Positions 59,292 through 64,000 of a stretch of 64,000 nucleotides of DNA are shown piece after piece. Position numbers and translations under genes: made by a program. The number at the start of each line of letters is the position of its first letter. Position 1 is the stretch's first letter. This stretch comes from SAR202 cluster bacterium (GTDB taxonomy: Bacteria > Chloroflexota > Dehalococcoidia > Lucifugimonadales > UBA2962): positions 59,957 through 123,956 of the forward strand of contig JAKUTS010000005.1 of assembly GCA_022447925.1 (NCBI GenBank), written 5' to 3'. Under the pieces are notes generated by a model. It did no database searches. It saw nothing but the letters and a program-made list of their open reading frames with translations, and was not told the origin of the DNA.

Positions 59292-59412
59292 TTGAATTTT
59301 GAACTTAAATTTGGGTGTTTTGAGTGATTTGAAGTTGCTCTGATTTGACTAGTAAACCGATTTTCTCATAAAAAATTATAAATATAGATCATTATAGAAA
59401 GGATAAAACGAA

Positions 59413-59802
59413 TTGGATAAGTGGAGTGAAACTAATATGCTCAAAAGCATAAAAAACCCAACTAATGAAGCATATGAAATTAAACTTCATGCTCCTGAAA
59501 TTACGTTCATCGGTGCATCAGAACAACCAGATTTTGCAACAGCTGATATTTTGTTTTATCCGAATGACAAAGTTGTGGAATTAAAATCATTAAAACAATA
59601 TTTTTATCAATTTAGAGAAACACATATTTCTTATGAGCGAATCATAAATACTGTTTATGATGATTTAATGGAGACGTATTCGCCAAAACGTATCCGCATA
59701 GTTATGAAGTTTAACGTTCGAGGAGGAATAACGAGTCAACTGACTATCGATTCCGACTGGGGTGTTCGTGGCGGTAAAGAAGAGTTTAAGGATTGGTTAT
59801 AA
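59413..59802 (+). CDS. QueF-like T-fold protein without cysteine (catalytic residues lost)
   Basis: A 129-residue protein aligning along its length to the unimodular nitrile reductase QueF (7-cyano-7-deazaguanine to preQ1, queuosine pathway). Shared landmarks: QPDFATADI (about 39), VVELKSLKQYFYQFRE (about 54), FNVRGGIT (about 101). The catalytic Cys motif CPxTGQPDF is IGASEQPDF here, and the protein has no cysteine at all, so the thioimide reaction is impossible. The substrate His of FHE is Tyr (SYE), while the Asp of PDF and that Glu remain. TTG start with AAAGGA upstream; ATG 59437 is an alternative. Probably a repurposed binding or other-reaction member. Confidence 0.72.
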   Translation: MDKWSETNMLKSIKNPTNEAYEIKLHAPEITFIGASEQPDFATADILFYPNDKVVELKSLKQYFYQFRETHISYERIINTVYDDLMETYSPKRIRIVMKFNVRGGITSQLTIDSDWGVRGGKEEFKDWL

Positions 59803-59904
59803 TATCACTCTGTTTATAAGTATCCTTTGTACTGTTTATTCTAAATAACTTATACTCTTACAATTGTTACAAATGTTTTTTCAGTCATATCATAGGAAGT
59901 AAAC

Positions 59905-60066
59905 ATGAATTGGTTGTGGGTTATTGTGGGATTAGGATTTGTAACCCTCATTCTTACAATTATTTTGATTATGGATGTATTTATAGTGACTGGTAGATTT
60001 ATAAAATTTATGCACCAATTTGTGCAGATTAAAACAAGTTGCCAAAGGCCAGACAAAATTCTATGA
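59905..60066 (+). CDS. Small membrane protein (53 residues)
   Basis: A short frame with a good SD (AGGAAG, 5 bases before the ATG). It has one strongly hydrophobic helix (residues 3-29; WLWVIVGLGFVTLILTIILI) and a basic amphipathic tail with a single Cys. I know no family. It stands between the QueF-like gene and the amidohydrolase, with gaps of 102 and 36 bases. Possibly a single-span helper protein; function unknown. Confidence 0.55.
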   Translation: MNWLWVIVGLGFVTLILTIILIMDVFIVTGRFIKFMHQFVQIKTSCQRPDKIL

Positions 60067-60102
60067 ATAGCAGGGAATTTTCAGGCTTACAGAGGTGCGA
60101 AA

Positions 60103-60954
60103 ATGACAAACGCTTTCATTATTGATTCTCAAGTGCATGCGTACGAAGCAAATACCCAGTCTCGGCCATGGCAGGGGTTTTTGCGGGGCCCAGATCAGGC
60201 TACAGGGGATGACATGGTTAAAGCCATGGACGAAGTGGGTGTAGATGGAGCTTTACTTGTTTCACCATTTAGTCTTTACGGTTATGATGCAAGTTATGCT
60301 CTAGAAGTTCACAATGATTATCCTGATAGGTTTGGGCTAATAAAACCATTTGATATTAAATCAACAAGCATAAGAGAAGACTTGCTTGAATGGGCTTCTC
60401 TACCAGGCGTTGTGGGGGCACGATTGATGCTCACAAACTCTGGATTACAGGTTAGTGAACATGGGGTTTGCGAGATGTTTTCAGCGGCCTCTGAGGCAGA
60501 TATTCCAGTTAATGTTATGTGTTCCGGTAATCTTTCTGTTTTTAAAGAATTTGCCAAAACATATCCGAATACACGGCTAGTTATTGATCATTTAGGTTTA
60601 GAGCAACCATTTGTACCTCCTCCTCCCAACGACCCATTTTCTGATATAGATCAAGTAATTGAGGTTTCTAAATTCGATAACGTAGCTATCAAGATTTCAG
60701 GTGCCTGCACACTGTCTCACGAGTCTTTTCCATACGATGATATTTGGCCTGAATTAGAGCGGATTTTTGAAGCTTATGGGATTGAGCGTTGCATGTGGGG
60801 CACTGATTGGACTAGGGCAGTCGAATTGCTGTCATACGAGCAGGGAGTAGAATCCTTTCGACTAACAGATTCCATCTCAGAAAATGAACGTAACACTCTT
60901 ATGGGCGGAGCGCTATCAAAAATATATAACTGGCAGCCAGGTATTCGTCATTAA
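60103..60954 (+). CDS. Metal-dependent amidohydrolase-superfamily protein (amidohydrolase 2 type)
   Basis: A 283-residue TIM-barrel hydrolase. The N-terminal metal site is DSQVHAYE (residues 7-14), with Gln-x-His in place of His-x-His. RLVIDHLG (about 160-167) and CMWGTDWTR (about 228-236), with the late Asp, complete the pattern. The family includes lactonases and decarboxylases of ring compounds. AGAGG about 8 bases before the ATG. It lies 28 bases before the enolase-type gene, so a shared sugar-acid or lactone pathway is plausible. Confidence 0.83.
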   Translation: MTNAFIIDSQVHAYEANTQSRPWQGFLRGPDQATGDDMVKAMDEVGVDGALLVSPFSLYGYDASYALEVHNDYPDRFGLIKPFDIKSTSIREDLLEWASLPGVVGARLMLTNSGLQVSEHGVCEMFSAASEADIPVNVMCSGNLSVFKEFAKTYPNTRLVIDHLGLEQPFVPPPPNDPFSDIDQVIEVSKFDNVAIKISGACTLSHESFPYDDIWPELERIFEAYGIERCMWGTDWTRAVELLSYEQGVESFRLTDSISENERNTLMGGALSKIYNWQPGIRH

Positions 60955-60982
60955 GATAGAGCTTGTTTATAATTAGCCTCAC

Positions 60983-62083
60983 ATGAAAATTACTAATGTT
61001 AGTTATAAAAGTTATCGTTGGCCTCTAGCGACACCGATACGGAATGGAAAACACATTTATCCTGAAGCAGGACTTAATGTTATTCAGATAGATACTGATG
61101 AAAACATTTCTGGCATAGGTTTGATAGGCGGAGTACATAATGGTTCAGATATATTCTCATCAATTACAAGCCATTTTAAAGAAACCCTAATTGGTGAGGA
61201 TCCTTTTAATACTGAACGTATATTTTATGATTTATGGCAGCCAAAAATAATTGGACGAAGAGGAATGTCTACTAGAATAATTAGTGGTATCGATATTGCT
61301 CTTTGGGATATTAAAGGTAAATATACTAAATTGCCTCTATATAAACTTATTGGTGGCCAGTTTAATAAAAGAATTCCTGTTTATGTTGCGGGTGGTTATT
61401 ATGAAGAAGGTAAAGGTTTAAAGCAGTTAGGCGAAGAGATGGTTAATAACAGTGCATCTGGCGTTACTGCAGTAAAAATGAAAATAGGTGGGGTTTCTAT
61501 AAATGAGGATGTGGAAAGAGTAAAAACAGTTAGATCTGCAATAGGGTCAGATATAAAACTGTTAGTGGATGCAAACTGTGCGTATCAGTATCACGAAGCT
61601 ATAGACATAGCTAGAAAGATTGAAAACCAGGACATCTTTTGGTTCGAAGAACCCTTGCCTCCTGACGACTATGATGGATATCAAAAATTGTCTCAATCTA
61701 CCAATATCCCAATCGCAACAGGAGAAAATGAATATACTAAATTTGGTTTTAGGGATCTAATCAAAAACCGATGTGCTTCGATATTACAGCCTGACGCATT
61801 AACAATGGGTGGGGTTTCTGAATTTCTTAAAGTATCGTATATGGCGCAAGCTGAAAATTTACCTATATCTCCTCATGGAAATCAAGATGTACAGATACAT
61901 CTAATATCGAGTATATCTAATGGTTTGTTATTAGAGTATTACAACGGATCTACAGATCCAATGTGGCTAGACATGTTTGAAGAACCTTTACAAATTACAG
62001 ATGGACATGTTGTAGCACCGGAAAGGCCAGGATTAGGAATTAATTTAAATCATTCAGCGATTTCAAAGTATCAAGTGATCTAG
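60983..62083 (+). CDS. Mandelate racemase/muconate lactonizing enzyme-like (enolase superfamily)
   Basis: A 366-residue enolase-superfamily enzyme. The capping domain (1-125) is followed by the barrel with Lys165 and Lys167 (KMKIGG), metal ligands Asp196 (VDANCAY), Glu222 (FEEP) and Glu248 (TGENE), spaced 26 residues apart as in mandelate racemase, and His298 (SPHGNQD). Such enzymes abstract a proton next to a carboxylate and often dehydrate sugar acids. The start is ATG 60983. The set of residues suggests full activity; the substrate is unknown. Confidence 0.88.
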   Translation: MKITNVSYKSYRWPLATPIRNGKHIYPEAGLNVIQIDTDENISGIGLIGGVHNGSDIFSSITSHFKETLIGEDPFNTERIFYDLWQPKIIGRRGMSTRIISGIDIALWDIKGKYTKLPLYKLIGGQFNKRIPVYVAGGYYEEGKGLKQLGEEMVNNSASGVTAVKMKIGGVSINEDVERVKTVRSAIGSDIKLLVDANCAYQYHEAIDIARKIENQDIFWFEEPLPPDDYDGYQKLSQSTNIPIATGENEYTKFGFRDLIKNRCASILQPDALTMGGVSEFLKVSYMAQAENLPISPHGNQDVQIHLISSISNGLLLEYYNGSTDPMWLDMFEEPLQITDGHVVAPERPGLGINLNHSAISKYQVI

Positions 62084-62221
62084 CAGCAGACATATATTTT
62101 GAATTAAAAAGCGTGAACAATTTATTGAAAACGATACATGGAGAGCTGAGAGATTTAATAACCCCATAGATGTAACATGAAACAGATAAGAATAGCGCTG
62201 AACATATAAAATTTAATAACG

Positions 62222-63040
62222 ATGTTATTTAAGTTAAGGCGTGTAAAGCTATACCTTGGTCTAATATTAGGCTTAACACTTTTGTTTTGTTTTGTATCGA
62301 GCATCGCTGAAGCTCATAGGCCAGCTTTTCCAGATGGCCTGAACAAATCAGCAAATACCGCATTTCAACTTGATGACATTGATATTTCTCAAGCCATATA
62401 TCAGGTTTTAGATGAGGAAGAACAGGTTTGGCTTAGTTTCTATCCAGAACAATCCAGCACTCAAGTGGCAATAATACAATTAGGAATTCCTGTATTAGAA
62501 GAAACAAAGTCTTTTAGGCCGAAAGTGGCATTAATTTCTCCGAGTCTTGAAAAAATTGATTTACCATTTGAAATTCCAGCAGGATTTGGAGCGATTGTCT
62601 ATGAATCGGAAGATGGAAATGCGATAAGAGAGTTTCACGAGCCGTTCACTAATACTAAATCTTGGATATTAATAGAAGATCAATTTGAAATTGTGGAAAA
62701 TGGAATTCATTATGTTGTTATATTCTCTGACACTAACCAGTCAGGTAAATTTTGGTTTGCTACTGGCACCAAAGAAGTATTTGATTTTTCAGCTCGGAGT
62801 GAACTGAATGAAAACATATCTAAAGTAAAGAGTTTTCATTTGCCATCAGTAGTTTTGCCTACTTCAACCAAAGTTCCGCGAAAAGATATCTCAAAGCAAA
62901 CTGACACTGCCAGTGAATCAGATGAACAAAAACTTGAATCAAATGAGCGTAACTATTTTAAATCCACAAATGGATACTTAATAGGTGGGGTAGTTGTTTT
63001 AATTATTGTGATGGTTTTTGTTAGGAGGCGATTTACTTAG
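62222..63040 (+). CDS. Secreted, membrane-anchored surface protein
   Basis: A 272-residue protein. A signal peptide covers about residues 1-32 (basic start, hydrophobic core 11-27, cleavage after AEA near 32). The outer part is of unknown family with many charged and aromatic residues. A Ser/Glu-rich linker (about 215-240) is followed by a C-terminal membrane segment (about 250-266, YLIGGVVVLIIVMVFV) and the basic stop RRRF. It is not a sortase signal. No strong SD is visible; ATG 62222. The 138 bases upstream hold no clear signals. It converges on the kelch gene. Confidence 0.7.
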   Translation: MLFKLRRVKLYLGLILGLTLLFCFVSSIAEAHRPAFPDGLNKSANTAFQLDDIDISQAIYQVLDEEEQVWLSFYPEQSSTQVAIIQLGIPVLEETKSFRPKVALISPSLEKIDLPFEIPAGFGAIVYESEDGNAIREFHEPFTNTKSWILIEDQFEIVENGIHYVVIFSDTNQSGKFWFATGTKEVFDFSARSELNENISKVKSFHLPSVVLPTSTKVPRKDISKQTDTASESDEQKLESNERNYFKSTNGYLIGGVVVLIIVMVFVRRRFT

Positions 63041-63043
63041 AAA

Positions 63044-64000
63044 TCACGGTTTAAAGATTACTACTGAAGCAATTGGATTATTATCTGAGTCATATTCCAA
63101 GCCTGATAACCCTATCCATAATCTTCCTAATTTTTTCACTGCAGGAGTTATTTGTCCTGCGTCCAAAGCTAACTCTGTCCCGCCTTGTTCAAAGAATCCC
63201 ATCCTAATGAAAATTGTGACGACAGCAGTACCGCCGCTTTCTCTGTCATCAGATACGACAGCCTCGAATCTACCTGCCATTCCGGAGTCAGGGTTAGGGC
63301 TAATTACAGTTTGGCCAATAGCTAATCTAACTGGATTACCTAGAGGAGTAATTGTAGTACCAGATGGGTCTGATTCAATAGCTTCAGGGAAGTTAAGTTC
63401 CATGCCTTCACCTGTTACAGATTGGCGTTCTGGTAGTGGAGTAGCAGTGGGAAGAGGAGTTGGAGTTGCATTAAGAGAAACTTCCGTAACTCCAGCTCTT
63501 GCTGACTCTGCGTTAGCATCTAACTCAGCTTGAGTCCGATTAGAAAGAGTTATATTAAATACTTCCGTTTCAGCCAGAACAGTTTCGAGTCCCTGTCCGC
63601 CGATTAGAATTATCGAGCCATCATCTTTTTTGTAAGCCTGGAATCGATATCTGCTGTATTGCATATTACCGATTTTAGCCCAGCTATTTGAGATTGGATC
63701 GTACAATTCTATTGACTGTAAGTTGCCCGTTCCGCCTGCAACTAGTACAGATCCGTCTGAATTTGCTATTGCAATGTGCTCAGCTCTTGGGCTAGTTGTA
63801 TCTGCAACTGAGCCCCAGGTATTTGTTACAGGGTCATATATTTCGGATGTGTTTCTTTTGCCTCTGCCGCCCACAACCAATACACGCCCATCGGCCATTA
63901 GTGTTGCGGTATGCTGAGATCTAGAGACACTCATTTCACCTGCATATTGCCATTTTTCAGTAGCTGGATCAAAGATTTCAGCGCTCTTTTTGAATGGACC
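63044..64000 (-). CDS. Kelch-repeat protein (partial, N-terminus beyond window)
   Basis: The frame is open from 64000 to the stop at 63044, 318 residues. Kelch repeats with the pattern of a tyrosine/tryptophan pair and double Gly are clear: IFDPATEKW, RVLVVGGRGKRN, IYDPVTNTW, SVLVAGGTGN, LYDPISNSW and IILIGGQG. A Thr/Pro linker (NATPTPLPTATPLPE) leads to a beta-rich C-terminal domain (about 190-318). Such proteins are usually exported. The start codon is outside the window. It faces the surface protein gene with a 3-base gap. Confidence 0.82.
   Translation of the reverse strand, partial: GPFKKSAEIFDPATEKWQYAGEMSVSRSQHTATLMADGRVLVVGGRGKRNTSEIYDPVTNTWGSVADTTSPRAEHIAIANSDGSVLVAGGTGNLQSIELYDPISNSWAKIGNMQYSRYRFQAYKKDDGSIILIGGQGLETVLAETEVFNITLSNRTQAELDANAESARAGVTEVSLNATPTPLPTATPLPERQSVTGEGMELNFPEAIESDPSGTTITPLGNPVRLAIGQTVISPNPDSGMAGRFEAVVSDDRESGGTAVVTIFIRMGFFEQGGTELALDAGQITPAVKKLGRLWIGLSGLEYDSDNNPIASVVIFKP

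Noticed and set aside
63018..63533. Long plus-strand open frame over the kelch gene
   Set aside because: It is antisense to clear kelch repeats and a Thr/Pro linker, has no SD, and its sequence shows no domain.

Overview
The window is A+T-rich bacterial chromosome with tightly packed housekeeping genes. It has no rRNA, insertion sequence, phage or CRISPR array that I can see. Gene content suggests a free-living, probably marine member of the Chloroflexota (Dehalococcoidia / SAR202-like). The clues are RNase Y, PlsY, a polymerase III delta-prime of the Cys4-zinc type, an RpoC with an acidic N-terminal insertion, an enolase-superfamily enzyme beside a metal-dependent amidohydrolase, and no lipopolysaccharide genes. 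The lineage is inferred from content, not from a search. TTG start codons are frequent and several are backed by good Shine-Dalgarno (SD) sequences.

Layout. 1-5818 (minus): a truncated nicotinate phosphoribosyltransferase-like gene, then the operon purF-purM-purH-glycosyltransferase. 5819-6202 is a divergent control region with promoters, palindromes and leader hairpins. 6203-20931 (plus): rny, a PHP phosphoesterase, plsY, an Lrp-type regulator, aspS, two tRNA-Ser genes, topA, a Xer recombinase, aroQ-pepP-efp-xseA-xseB, a second PHP protein and a rhomboid-TPR protease. 20958-25825 (minus): tig-clpP-clpX and an amidase. 25911-34014: small enzymes, lysA and holB (delta-prime), an HNH nuclease, CvpA, and a translationally coupled pair of short-chain dehydrogenases, one apparently inactive. 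34040-50068 is mostly minus: an M16 peptidase (with ftsH divergent on plus), an aminotransferase, tyrS, ribF, aroF, aroH, trpA and a metallo-beta-lactamase protein, then a TPR protein, two glycosyltransferases, lysC and thrB. 50240-62083 (plus): a DUF192 lipoprotein, rpoB-rpoC, tRNA-Val, a QueF-like protein without cysteine, a 53-residue membrane protein, an amidohydrolase and an enolase-superfamily enzyme. 62222-64000: a membrane-anchored surface protein facing a truncated kelch-repeat protein.

How the genes work together. Most belong to core pathways: purine synthesis, aromatic and aspartate-family amino acids, protein quality control (trigger factor, ClpXP, FtsH), translation (AspRS, TyrRS, EF-P) and transcription. 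The least ordinary points are: (i) EF-P with glutamine where most have the modified lysine; (ii) a QueF fold that keeps the substrate-side residues but has no cysteine at all; (iii) an SDR pseudoenzyme coupled to an active SDR; (iv) leader RNAs of rpoB and purF that could pair with their own translation start regions; and (v) an AspRS carrying residues associated with non-discriminating enzymes.
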